Positions 8,884-16,004 of a DNA stretch of 64,000 nt are shown in pieces. The notes under the pieces are model-generated. The model ran no database searches, was not told the origin of the DNA, and saw only the letters and a program-made list of their open reading frames with translations. The DNA lies in the NCBI RefSeq assembly GCF_014646155.1, contig NZ_BMMX01000003.1, forward strand, positions 139,832 to 203,831. The letters are read 5' to 3'. Within the stretch, counting starts at the first letter, position 1; the number at the start of each line of letters is the position of its first letter. This DNA is from Mangrovihabitans endophyticus (lineage in GTDB: Bacteria; Actinomycetota; Actinomycetes; Mycobacteriales; Micromonosporaceae). The position numbers and the translations under genes were made by a program.

Positions 8884-8966
8884 GGTCATCTGGCCGCAGG
8901 GTGCGTGGTCATCTGGCCGCAGGGTTCGTGGTCATCTGGCCGCAGGGTGCGTGGTCATCTGGCCGC
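8884..8966. repeat. 23-bp tandem repeat, 3.6 copies, upstream of the ATPase gene
   Basis: Three full units at 8884-8906, 8907-8929 and 8930-8952 (one base differs in unit 2), plus a 14-base partial unit at 8953-8966. Each unit begins GGTCATCTGGCCGCAGGG. It lies 32 bp upstream of the ATPase start and about 70 bp after the GH130 stop, so it falls in a non-coding promoter region. It could be an iterated protein-binding site or a simple slippage product. No coding role is seen. Confidence 0.9.
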
Positions 8967-9033
8967 CACCCGGTGGGTCCGGGCATGCCGCCCGGACCCG
9001 CTGCGATTCGAGCAGCAGCGCACTGCTGCAGAG

Positions 9034-10518
9034 TCAGACCGGCTGCATGCGGCTCAGCAGGCGGTCCAGCGGGAAGCTCGCGAAGCCCACCCGGACGTCG
9101 CTCGCGCCGTACGGCAGCCACAACCGGCCCTCGTGCAGCACACCGCCGCAGGAGTAGAGCACGTTCGGCACGTAGCCCTCGCGTTCCACCTCGTCCGGGT
9201 CCAGTAGACCGTCCGGCAGGTCCGCGACCACCCGCGCCGGGTCCTCCAGGTCGAGCAGCATCGCGCCGATCGCGTATCGGCGCATCGGGCCCACGCCGTG
9301 GGTCAGCACCAGCCACCCGGCCTCGGTCTCCAGCGGCGATCCGCAGTTGCCCACCTGGATGAGGTCCCAGCCGCGGTGCGGCCGCAGCAACGGCGTGGGC
9401 GGCGCCCAGCGGTACTTGTCGTCGCGGATGCTCAGACCCAGCGTCTCGCCGTCGGAGCGGCAGAGCGCGACGTGCCGGCCGTTGACCGGCCGGGGGAACA
9501 GCGCCAGGCCCTTGTTGCGTGCCGCCGGGCCGCGCAGCGCGGTGACCTCGAAGTGCCGCAGGTCGCGGGTCTGGATCTCGCGCCCGCCGATGTGCCGCCC
9601 GTCGTACGCGGTGTAGGTGGCCTTGTAGATCTGCCGCCCCTGGGCGTCGGTGAATTGGACGAAGCGGGCGTCCTCCATGCCGTGGCTCTCGGCCGGTGTG
9701 GCGGGCCAGAGCACCCGCTGGTGCAACGGGATGGTGGCGGGGAAGGTGACCGCGTAGTCGCCGGCCACCACCCGGCGGATGGTCTGCAGCGTCGACTCGC
9801 TGGTGGCACGGGCCGTCAACTCGGCCGGCAGGTGCCCGAGGACCTCCTCGAACTCCTCGTCGGTGAAGCGTTCCGGCAGTTCACCCAGGACGTACGCGCA
9901 GGCCTCGTTGTCCAGGTCCTCGTCGGTGAGGGCGGCGGCGAGCAGTTCCCGGCGGTGCCGGGCGCCGACCCGGTGTCCGATCATCAGCGGTCCGTCGCGG
10001 TCCTCGATCCGGATGCTCTCGCCGGGCCCGAGCACGGCGCTGCAGAAGCCGATCGAGGAGATGTGCCCCTCGCCGATCTGCCGCAGGCTGACCGCGGCAC
10101 GCAACTGGCCGGGTTCCAGACCGCTCTGGTCGGGGTGCGGGACCATCGACGGGTTGCACAGCGCCGCGGCCTCGACGGAGAACTCGTGACTGAAGTACGC
10201 GCCGATCAGTGAGCGCGCGGCGGGGGAGAGCTCGACCCCGGCGGGCACCCGGTGGTGCACCAGGTCGTAGTGGTGCTGGAAGACCGCGCACAGGTCGTGG
10301 TGCCGGCCGGCGAAACGAGCCCGGACGTCGGCCAGCAGCCGGTCGATCTCGTCCTCGTCGAGCCGCAGGATCCGCTCGATGAGGCTGGACGCGCGGTTGT
10401 ACGGCAACTGCGCGTCCTCTCCGGGCACGAAGAGTTTGATCACCACGCGACGGGGGTCCGGGGCGAGGGTGATGTCGAACCGGGTGGCGAGCTCTTGCTC
10501 GTTCATGGTTGCGGTCAC
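9034..10518 (-). CDS. GH130-family glycosidase / glycoside phosphorylase
   Basis: Protein of 494 aa resembling GH130, a five-bladed beta-propeller family including beta-mannosyl phosphorylases and hydrolases. Seen: GMEDARFV near residue 278, matching the family ED-R signature around the catalytic acid; a repeated propeller pattern; and the end segment PNVLYSCGGVLHEGRLWLPYGASD. The first about 190 residues form an extra helical domain, as in longer actinobacterial GH130 proteins. The GTG start at 10518 overlaps the TGA of the upstream gene; an ATG (MNEQEL) lies four codons on. Last gene of a four-gene glycan operon with two GT4 enzymes. Inference: it trims or recycles a mannose-type glycan. 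Phosphorylase versus hydrolase activity cannot be decided here. Confidence 0.84.
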   Translation of the reverse strand: MTATMNEQELATRFDITLAPDPRRVVIKLFVPGEDAQLPYNRASSLIERILRLDEDEIDRLLADVRARFAGRHHDLCAVFQHHYDLVHHRVPAGVELSPAARSLIGAYFSHEFSVEAAALCNPSMVPHPDQSGLEPGQLRAAVSLRQIGEGHISSIGFCSAVLGPGESIRIEDRDGPLMIGHRVGARHRRELLAAALTDEDLDNEACAYVLGELPERFTDEEFEEVLGHLPAELTARATSESTLQTIRRVVAGDYAVTFPATIPLHQRVLWPATPAESHGMEDARFVQFTDAQGRQIYKATYTAYDGRHIGGREIQTRDLRHFEVTALRGPAARNKGLALFPRPVNGRHVALCRSDGETLGLSIRDDKYRWAPPTPLLRPHRGWDLIQVGNCGSPLETEAGWLVLTHGVGPMRRYAIGAMLLDLEDPARVVADLPDGLLDPDEVEREGYVPNVLYSCGGVLHEGRLWLPYGASDVRVGFASFPLDRLLSRMQPV

Positions 10519-11630
10519 GCTAGGCCACCTGAGGGTCGTGTCGCACCTCGGGACGCCAGCCGGCGCGCATGCTGCAGCGTGGCGAGGAGAGCGAGAGTGG
10601 ATTCGGCACCTTGGTTCACATTAGGACCATCTGGCTTCAATCCGTCATATCCGCCACCCGTGAGGGGGTCGTACATGACGGTCCCGGCATCGTTGTCGCC
10701 GAGGAACCAGTTGATCGCCTGCATCAGCGCGTCGTCCCAGCGTTCGTCGCCGGTGACGGCCGCGGCGGTGGCGCAGGCGTCCGCGGTGGCCGCCGCCTCG
10801 ATCGGCTGCTGGTCGTAGCGGTGCCGCGGGACACCGGGGCGCCAGCCCCCGACCGGCACGGTCGACAACCGGCCGTGATGGTCCTGCATGTCGCACAGCC
10901 AGTCGAGCATGCGCAGCCCGTCGCCCAGCAGCGGCTCGTCGCCGAGCAGATCACCGGCGGCGATCAGCACCTCGGCCAGGGCCGGATTCGCGTACGTGAG
11001 GTCCGGTTCCGGCCACACCCAGGCCGGGTCCGAGCCCGGCGTGCCGACCACGGTCGCCGCATCGGCCAGCAGGTGCGCCGCGGCGGCGTCGCGAGGGTGC
11101 GCGCGCAGCACCTCGGCGGCGCCCAGACCGGCGAAGGCCATCGCCCGCGACCACGCCGATCGCTGCCGGGCGCCGAGCTCGAACGCCTCCCGCGCCGCAC
11201 GCCGGATCCAGGGCACGGTGCTGCGGGCCGCCGCGGTGCCCAGGCCCCACAGCGCCCGCCCCCACCAGTCGCCGGTGGACGGCTCGTCGAGCCACCGGCG
11301 GTCATAGCCGAGCCGGTTGCGGAAACCGCCGTCCGCGCCCTGGGCGTGGGTGAGAAACGCGAGATACCGCTCGGCCAGCCGGACCACCTGCGCGGTGGGT
11401 TGCGTTTCCCGGGCCGCCACCAGCAGGCCGCGTGACACGTCGTCGACGCAGTAGCCGTGCTCGCGCCGGGCGATGGCGTGGCGCGCATGCTCAAGCAACC
11501 CCACGTCGTCGGAGAGCCGGGCGATGTGCGCCCAGCCCGGTGCGGGCGCGTCGGCGAGCCGCGCCGGCGGGGCGACGAGCCGGAGACCTGGCGCGCTGCG
11601 CTCGGTGCGGTCGCTCGCCCCGGCGCTCAT
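10515..11630 (-). CDS. Alpha-helical-barrel (six-hairpin-like) protein of the GT4/GH130 operon
   Basis: Protein of 371 aa, not assigned to a characterised family by eye. Repeated helix-pair segments such as YCVDDVSRGLLVAA, AERYLAFLTHAQG, WWGRALWGLGTAA and AINWFLG suggest an (alpha/alpha) toroid like those of six-hairpin glycosidases or epimerases. Aromatic and acidic residues (DWWGR, DGGFRN) would line a pocket. The ATG at 11630 overlaps the GT4 stop by 4 bp (ATGA); its own stop overlaps the GH130 start. Tight coupling makes a carbohydrate role likely. An open frame continues upstream to 12191 but lies antisense-free within the GT4 gene in another frame, so it was not used. Similar proteins are often annotated loosely as glycosyltransferases. 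Confidence 0.75.
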   Translation of the reverse strand: MSAGASDRTERSAPGLRLVAPPARLADAPAPGWAHIARLSDDVGLLEHARHAIARREHGYCVDDVSRGLLVAARETQPTAQVVRLAERYLAFLTHAQGADGGFRNRLGYDRRWLDEPSTGDWWGRALWGLGTAAARSTVPWIRRAAREAFELGARQRSAWSRAMAFAGLGAAEVLRAHPRDAAAAHLLADAATVVGTPGSDPAWVWPEPDLTYANPALAEVLIAAGDLLGDEPLLGDGLRMLDWLCDMQDHHGRLSTVPVGGWRPGVPRHRYDQQPIEAAATADACATAAAVTGDERWDDALMQAINWFLGDNDAGTVMYDPLTGGGYDGLKPDGPNVNQGAESTLALLATLQHARRLASRGATRPSGGLA

Positions 11631-12787
11631 GCGGAAACTCGCGTGCCGGCCCGCCGCGCGGTGTGCTCCCGCGCCCCCAGCAGCCGCTGCGCCAGTGCCT
11701 GGTATCGCGCCGCGACGGCCGGCCAGCGCAGCGTCGGCCCGGCCGTGATCCGGCTGAGTCGCCCGGTGGTGTCGCGGTCGTCCAGCATCCGGCGGATGCC
11801 CGCCGCCATCACCTCGGGCGCCTGATGCGGCACCAGCATGCCCGGCCCGTCGCTGAGCAGCTCCACGGCGTGCGGGAACTCGGTGGCCACCACCGGCACC
11901 CCGGCGCCCACCGCCTCGATCAGCACACCCGAGGTGACCTGCTCGGTGGAGTCGTAGGGCAACACCACCAGGTCCGCCGAACGGATCAGCCGGTTCAGCT
12001 CGGACTGCTCCATGTAGGAGTCCTCCCAGCGCACCCGGTCGGTCACGCCCAGGTCGGCGGCCAGCTCCCGCAGCGACTCCCGGTAGCGGTCGCCCTGCTG
12101 CTCCAGCACCTTGGGATGGGTGCGGCCGGCGATCGTGTACACCGGTGCCGGATCCAGGTCGCCGAGCAGGGCCACGGCGCGCAGCGCCCACTCGATGCCC
12201 TTGCCCGGCCCGAGCAGTCCCCAGGTGAGCAGGTGCGGCCGGGCGTTGCGGTCGCGCGGAGCTCCGCAGTGACCGGCGGCGCCGTGCGGGATCACCGAGA
12301 TCTTGGACGGGTCGACGTGGTAGTGGTCGGTCAGCCGCTGCCGCGCGGTGTCGGTCATGGTGACCACGGCGTCCGCGGCGGCCACCACCCGTTCCAGCAC
12401 CGAGCGCTGCAGCGGGTCCGGGGTGCTCAGCACGGTGTGCAGCACGACGATGGTGGGCGCCTTGACCGCGCGCAGCAGCGGCAGCACCTCCTGACCGGCG
12501 TCACCCGGGTAGATCCCGTACTCGTGCTGCACGATCACCACGTCGAAGCGGTTCAGGGCGTTGGCGGCGGCCACCCATCCGTCGGGCCGGTCGGTCGGCC
12601 AGGTGTGCACCACGCGCGGGGCGCTGCGGTCGACGGTCAAGCCACCCTTGTCGTCGCCGGCCAGCAGGCGCACCACGCCGCTACGCCCGGACCCCGCGTT
12701 GAGATGCGTGCCCAGGGCGGCGTTGAAGGTTGCCAGCCCGCATTGCGTGGGTGGGTAGGTGCTGAGAAAGCCGTACGTCGCAGGCAT
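11627..12787 (-). CDS. GT4-family glycosyltransferase (second of operon)
   Basis: GT-B fold retaining glycosyltransferase of 386 aa. The N-terminal domain begins STYPPTQCGLATF, a start seen in glycosyltransferases linked to GH130 genes. The sugar-nucleotide domain contains the EX7E-like segment IEAVGAGVPVVATEFP and TWGLLGPGKGIE at the nucleotide-binding turn. Cytosolic; it probably transfers a mannose- or glucose-type unit (inference). ATG start at 12787, with AGAAGGGA a few bases upstream on the coding strand. It is separated from the first GT4 gene by 120 bp of AT-rich DNA holding a dyad, so a second promoter is likely here. Confidence 0.86.
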   Translation of the reverse strand: MPATYGFLSTYPPTQCGLATFNAALGTHLNAGSGRSGVVRLLAGDDKGGLTVDRSAPRVVHTWPTDRPDGWVAAANALNRFDVVIVQHEYGIYPGDAGQEVLPLLRAVKAPTIVVLHTVLSTPDPLQRSVLERVVAAADAVVTMTDTARQRLTDHYHVDPSKISVIPHGAAGHCGAPRDRNARPHLLTWGLLGPGKGIEWALRAVALLGDLDPAPVYTIAGRTHPKVLEQQGDRYRESLRELAADLGVTDRVRWEDSYMEQSELNRLIRSADLVVLPYDSTEQVTSGVLIEAVGAGVPVVATEFPHAVELLSDGPGMLVPHQAPEVMAAGIRRMLDDRDTTGRLSRITAGPTLRWPAVAARYQALAQRLLGAREHTARRAGTRVSA

Positions 12788-12854
12788 GACAGTCCCTTCT
12801 GCTCGGCGGCTGCCTCCCCGCAGCGCAAAATCCGCACATCACTCCAGTGCAGAT

Positions 12855-12885
12855 AAATGTGACGATTAACGACTAATTCACATTT
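12855..12885. promoter_or_regulatory. AAATGTGA/TCACATTT dyad between the two GT4 genes
   Basis: Perfect 8-bp inverted repeat AAATGTGA-N15-TCACATTT within a 120-bp AT-rich gap. The spacer holds a second, smaller dyad (ATTA...TAAT). The TGTGA/TCACA half-sites look like CRP/FNR half-sites, but the spacing is far longer than the standard 6 bp. It sits 70-100 bp upstream of the GT4 start at 12787. The position suggests an operator controlling the three downstream genes apart from the first GT4. Confidence 0.5.
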
Positions 12886-12907
12886 CGACCGTAGCAAAAA
12901 GGTCTGA

Positions 12908-13909
12908 TCAGCGGCCGAGTTTGCGGTAAATGCTCAGGTAGTCCTCGACCATGCGGTCCGCGCCGAAACGGTCCCGGGCCCGCTGTCGGCACCGCTGCCG
13001 GTCGATGCCGCCGACCCGGGCGACCGCCGCCACCGCCTGGTCGACAGTGTCCACCAGATGCCCGGTGATTCCCTCGTCGACAACCTCCGGCATGGATCCC
13101 TTCCGGTACGCGACTACGGGCGTCCCGCACGCCATCGCCTCCACCACGGACAGCCCGAACGGTTCCGCGAAGGAGATCGGATGCAGCAGCGCCGCCGCGC
13201 CGCCGAGCACCCGCGCACGCTGCTCCGGCCCGACCGAGCCGTGATAGACCACGCGGTCGTCGTCGATGTGCGGCTCCACCCGCTCGGCGAAGTAACGCCG
13301 GTCCTGCACGATTCCGCAGAGGATCAACCGCCGGCCGGCGCGCCGGGCGATCTCGATCGCCACGTGCGTGCCCTTGTCCGGATGGATGCGGCCGAACGCC
13401 ACCAGGTCGTCACCGCCGCGCGGGTCGAAGGGCAGCCCGCCGAAGTCCACACCGTGGTAGACCGTGCCGACGTAGTCCAGCTCGGGTGCCCGGTCGCTGT
13501 CCGAGATCGACACGAACGACGAGCGTGACCGTGCGTACGCGGGAAGGATGGCCGGGCCGGAGAATCCGTGCACGGTGGTGAGCATCGGCGCCCGGCAGTG
13601 TTCCGAGAAGGCCAGCGGCAGCCAGTCCAGATGGTTGTGCACCAGGTCGAATTCCGCCGAGCGGCGCAGCGCGTGCGCGACGTGGATCGCCTCCCACACG
13701 CGGCCGTCGATCCGCGGATCCTCCTCGTAGCCGGCGGGCACCACGCCGTCCAGCTCGGCCTTGGTGAGCGAGTCCAGCGTGGCGAACAGCGTCACGTCGA
13801 CACCCCGCTCGGTCAGCCCCTCGGCAAGCAGGCTGGTGATCAGCTCCCACGGGCCGTAGTGCACCGGCGGCGTACGCCAGGCGATGGGCCCCAGCAGCGC
13901 GACTCTCAT
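12908..13909 (-). CDS. GT4-family glycosyltransferase (first of operon)
   Basis: GT-B glycosyltransferase of 333 aa. N-terminus MRVALLGPIAWRTPP; N-terminal domain LVHNHLDWLPL and LTTVHGFSG; C-terminal sugar-nucleotide domain with VAFGRIHPDKGTH and the EX7E segment EAMACGTPVVAYRKGSMPE. The ATG at 13909 was chosen over an upstream frame start at 13942 because it begins the first beta strand and has a G-rich site upstream. It is divergent from the GH13 gene with 91 bp between. Together with the next GT4 it probably builds a storage or surface oligosaccharide that the GH130 and GH13 enzymes process (inference). Confidence 0.87.
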   Translation of the reverse strand: MRVALLGPIAWRTPPVHYGPWELITSLLAEGLTERGVDVTLFATLDSLTKAELDGVVPAGYEEDPRIDGRVWEAIHVAHALRRSAEFDLVHNHLDWLPLAFSEHCRAPMLTTVHGFSGPAILPAYARSRSSFVSISDSDRAPELDYVGTVYHGVDFGGLPFDPRGGDDLVAFGRIHPDKGTHVAIEIARRAGRRLILCGIVQDRRYFAERVEPHIDDDRVVYHGSVGPEQRARVLGGAAALLHPISFAEPFGLSVVEAMACGTPVVAYRKGSMPEVVDEGITGHLVDTVDQAVAAVARVGGIDRQRCRQRARDRFGADRMVEDYLSIYRKLGR

Positions 13910-14000
13910 CGGAAAACCCCCGTATCGGCCGAAAACTCGCAATCAGTATGCGACGGTGATCCTCGTTTGAGCGTCCGGTTCGCGTGTTAAAGAAGGTGCC

Positions 14001-15737
14001 ATGACGGATTCGTGGTGGAAGAACGCGGTGGTGTACCAGATCTATCCCCGCAGCTTCGCCGACTCCGACGGCGACGGCATGGGTGACCTGCGCGGCATCA
14101 TCGCGCATCTGGACTACCTGGCCGGGCTGGGCGTGGACGTGCTGTGGCTGTCGCCGGTCTATCCCTCACCCCAGGACGACAACGGCTACGACATCAGCGA
14201 CTACCGCGACATCGACCCGGTCTTCGGCTCGCTGGCGGTCTTCGACGACCTGCTCGCCGGGGTGCACGAGCGCGGCATGAAGCTGATCATGGACCTGGTG
14301 GTCAACCACACCTCGGACGAGCATCCGTGGTTCGCCGCGAGCCGGTCCTCGACCACCGACCCGCGGCGCGACTGGTACTGGTGGCGCCCGGCGCGCTCGG
14401 GCATGACCCCCGGCACGCCCGGTGCGGAACCCACCAACTGGGGTGCCACCTTCGGCGGCCCGGCCTGGGAGTACGACGCGGAAAGCGGGGAGTACTACCT
14501 GCACCTGTTCTCCCGCAAACAGCCCGACCTCAACTGGGAGAACCCGGACGTGCGCGCCGCGGTGCACGAGATGATGCGCTGGTGGCTCGACCGGGGCGTG
14601 GACGGGTTCCGGATGGACGTCATCAACTACATCTCCAAGGACCCGGCCCTGCCCGACGGTCCGCAACGGCCCGGTTTCTCGTACGCGGACGGCTCCGCCG
14701 CCTACATCGACGGCCCCCGCATGCATGAGTTTCTGCACGAGATGCACGAGAAGGTCTTCGCCGGGCGCGATGCGCTGCTGACCGTCGGCGAGATGCCCGG
14801 CGTCACCGTGGACGAGGCTCGCCTCTACACCGACCCGGCGCGGGCGGAGGTCGACATGGTCTTCCAATTCGACCATGTCTGGGTCGACCGCGGGCCGGAC
14901 CCGTGGCGGCTGGAGCCGTTGCGGTTGACCAAACTCAAGGGCATCCTCGGCCGCTGGCAGGCGGGCCTGGCGGACACCGGATGGAACAGCCTCTATTGGA
15001 ACAATCACGACCAGCCCCGGGTGGTGTCCCGCTTCGGCGACGACGGACAGTTCCGCGTGGAATCCGCGAAGATGCTCGCCACCGTGCTGCATCTGCACCG
15101 CGGCACGCCGTACGTCTATCAAGGTGAAGAACTCGGCATGACGAACGCGCCGTTCGAGTCCATTCACGACTTCCGCGACATCGAGGCGCTCGGCCAGTAC
15201 GCGCAGGCGGTCACCGAGGAGGGCCGTGATCCCGAGGACGTGCTGACGGTGCTGCGAGCACGGGGTCGCGACAACGCGCGCACCCCCATGCAATGGGACG
15301 GCTCGGCCCAGGCGGGCTTCACCACTGGCATGCCCTGGCTGGCGGTCAATCCGAACCACAAAGAGATCAACGCGATGGCTGCGGTGGCCGACCCGGACTC
15401 GGTCTATCACCATTACCGCAAGCTGATCGAACTGCGGCACACCGAACCCGTGGTGGCGCACGGCGACTTCCGCATGCTACTGCCGGACGATGAGCGGCTG
15501 TACGCCTTCACCCGTACGCTCGGCGACACCCGGTTGCTGGTGATCGGCAACTTCTCGGCGGACACGGTGAAGGCGGAACTGGACGACGCCGCGGAGTGGG
15601 CCGCGTCCGAGCTGGTGCTGACCAACACCGCGGCGCCGTCCGGCGACCTGATGATCGGACCCGACCTGACGAGCGGACCCGACCTGACGATCGGCCCGTG
15701 GCAGGCCGTGGTCTACCGCCGGGCGCTGGGCGGCTGA
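14001..15737 (+). CDS. GH13 (subfamily 31-like) oligo-1,6-glucosidase / alpha-glucosidase
   Basis: Cytosolic alpha-glucosidase of 578 aa with the full GH13 barrel. Seen: WWKNAVVYQIYPRSF, DLVVNHTSDEHPWF, nucleophile DGFRMDVI (Asp near 205), acid/base VGEMPG (Glu near 264) and transition-state Asp in NNHDQPR (near 337). In GH13_31, Val after the nucleophile goes with alpha-1,6 specificity, and here it is Val. QPDLNWENP is also family-typical. The C-terminus carries a duplicated 18-bp unit (15654-15689, SGPDLT) before the last strand. Divergent from the GT4/GH130 operon. It could degrade isomaltose-type or branched oligosaccharides. Confidence 0.92.
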   Translation: MTDSWWKNAVVYQIYPRSFADSDGDGMGDLRGIIAHLDYLAGLGVDVLWLSPVYPSPQDDNGYDISDYRDIDPVFGSLAVFDDLLAGVHERGMKLIMDLVVNHTSDEHPWFAASRSSTTDPRRDWYWWRPARSGMTPGTPGAEPTNWGATFGGPAWEYDAESGEYYLHLFSRKQPDLNWENPDVRAAVHEMMRWWLDRGVDGFRMDVINYISKDPALPDGPQRPGFSYADGSAAYIDGPRMHEFLHEMHEKVFAGRDALLTVGEMPGVTVDEARLYTDPARAEVDMVFQFDHVWVDRGPDPWRLEPLRLTKLKGILGRWQAGLADTGWNSLYWNNHDQPRVVSRFGDDGQFRVESAKMLATVLHLHRGTPYVYQGEELGMTNAPFESIHDFRDIEALGQYAQAVTEEGRDPEDVLTVLRARGRDNARTPMQWDGSAQAGFTTGMPWLAVNPNHKEINAMAAVADPDSVYHHYRKLIELRHTEPVVAHGDFRMLLPDDERLYAFTRTLGDTRLLVIGNFSADTVKAELDDAAEWAASELVLTNTAAPSGDLMIGPDLTSGPDLTIGPWQAVVYRRALGG

Positions 15738-15742
15738 CCGGC

Positions 15743-15773
15743 CCGGTGCCGGCATCGGACGCGCCGGCACCGG
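15743..15773. terminator. Stem-loop terminator between convergent genes
   Basis: Perfect 11-bp stem CCGGTGCCGGC / GCCGGCACCGG with a 9-base loop, starting 6 bp after the GH13 stop and ending 19 bp before the stop of the convergent small membrane gene. There is no clear T-run, as is common for hairpin terminators in high-GC actinobacteria. It probably serves both strands. Confidence 0.65.
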
Positions 15774-15791
15774 CCGCACCTGCCGGCGGGG

Positions 15792-15938
15792 TCAGCCGGT
15801 GATGGTGTTCCACGAGTAGCCGAGCAGCGCGAACGCGGCGCCCAGCAGCGCGAGCGACACTCCGCGGGTACCGATCGGCAGTGCCGCCAGCACGAGAAGA
15901 ATGACCGCGATGAGATAGAAGAGACCCTGTATGGACAT
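15792..15938 (-). CDS. 48-aa membrane protein with two hydrophobic helices
   Basis: Very short gene read directly from the sequence: 48 residues, starting MSIQGLFYLIAVILLVLAAL. A second hydrophobic stretch VSLALLGAAFALLGY is joined by a PIGTRG turn, giving a helical hairpin in the membrane. The start is well supported: GAGGAG lies 7-8 bases upstream of the ATG at 15938. A SigB-like promoter stands about 36 bp further up. Similar tiny two-helix proteins are common in actinobacteria, but I do not know a function. It may belong to a general stress response (inference from the promoter). Confidence 0.75.
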   Translation of the reverse strand: MSIQGLFYLIAVILLVLAALPIGTRGVSLALLGAAFALLGYSWNTITG

Positions 15939-15973
15939 CTGAACTCCTCGATATCGGTATGACCGGCGCGCTC

Positions 15974-16000
15974 ATACCCGAGGAATGCGGGTGCCCAAAC
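15974..16000 (-). promoter_or_regulatory. SigB/SigF-like promoter of the 48-aa membrane protein
   Basis: On the minus strand, GTTT (16000-15997) and GGGTAT (15979-15974) are separated by 17 bases. They match the general stress sigma pattern GTTT ... GGGTAT (GNNT-N14-16-GGGTAY in Streptomyces), with spacing one base longer than usual. The -10 box is 36 bp from the ATG, a suitable leader length. Confidence 0.5.
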
Positions 16001-16004
16001 CAAT

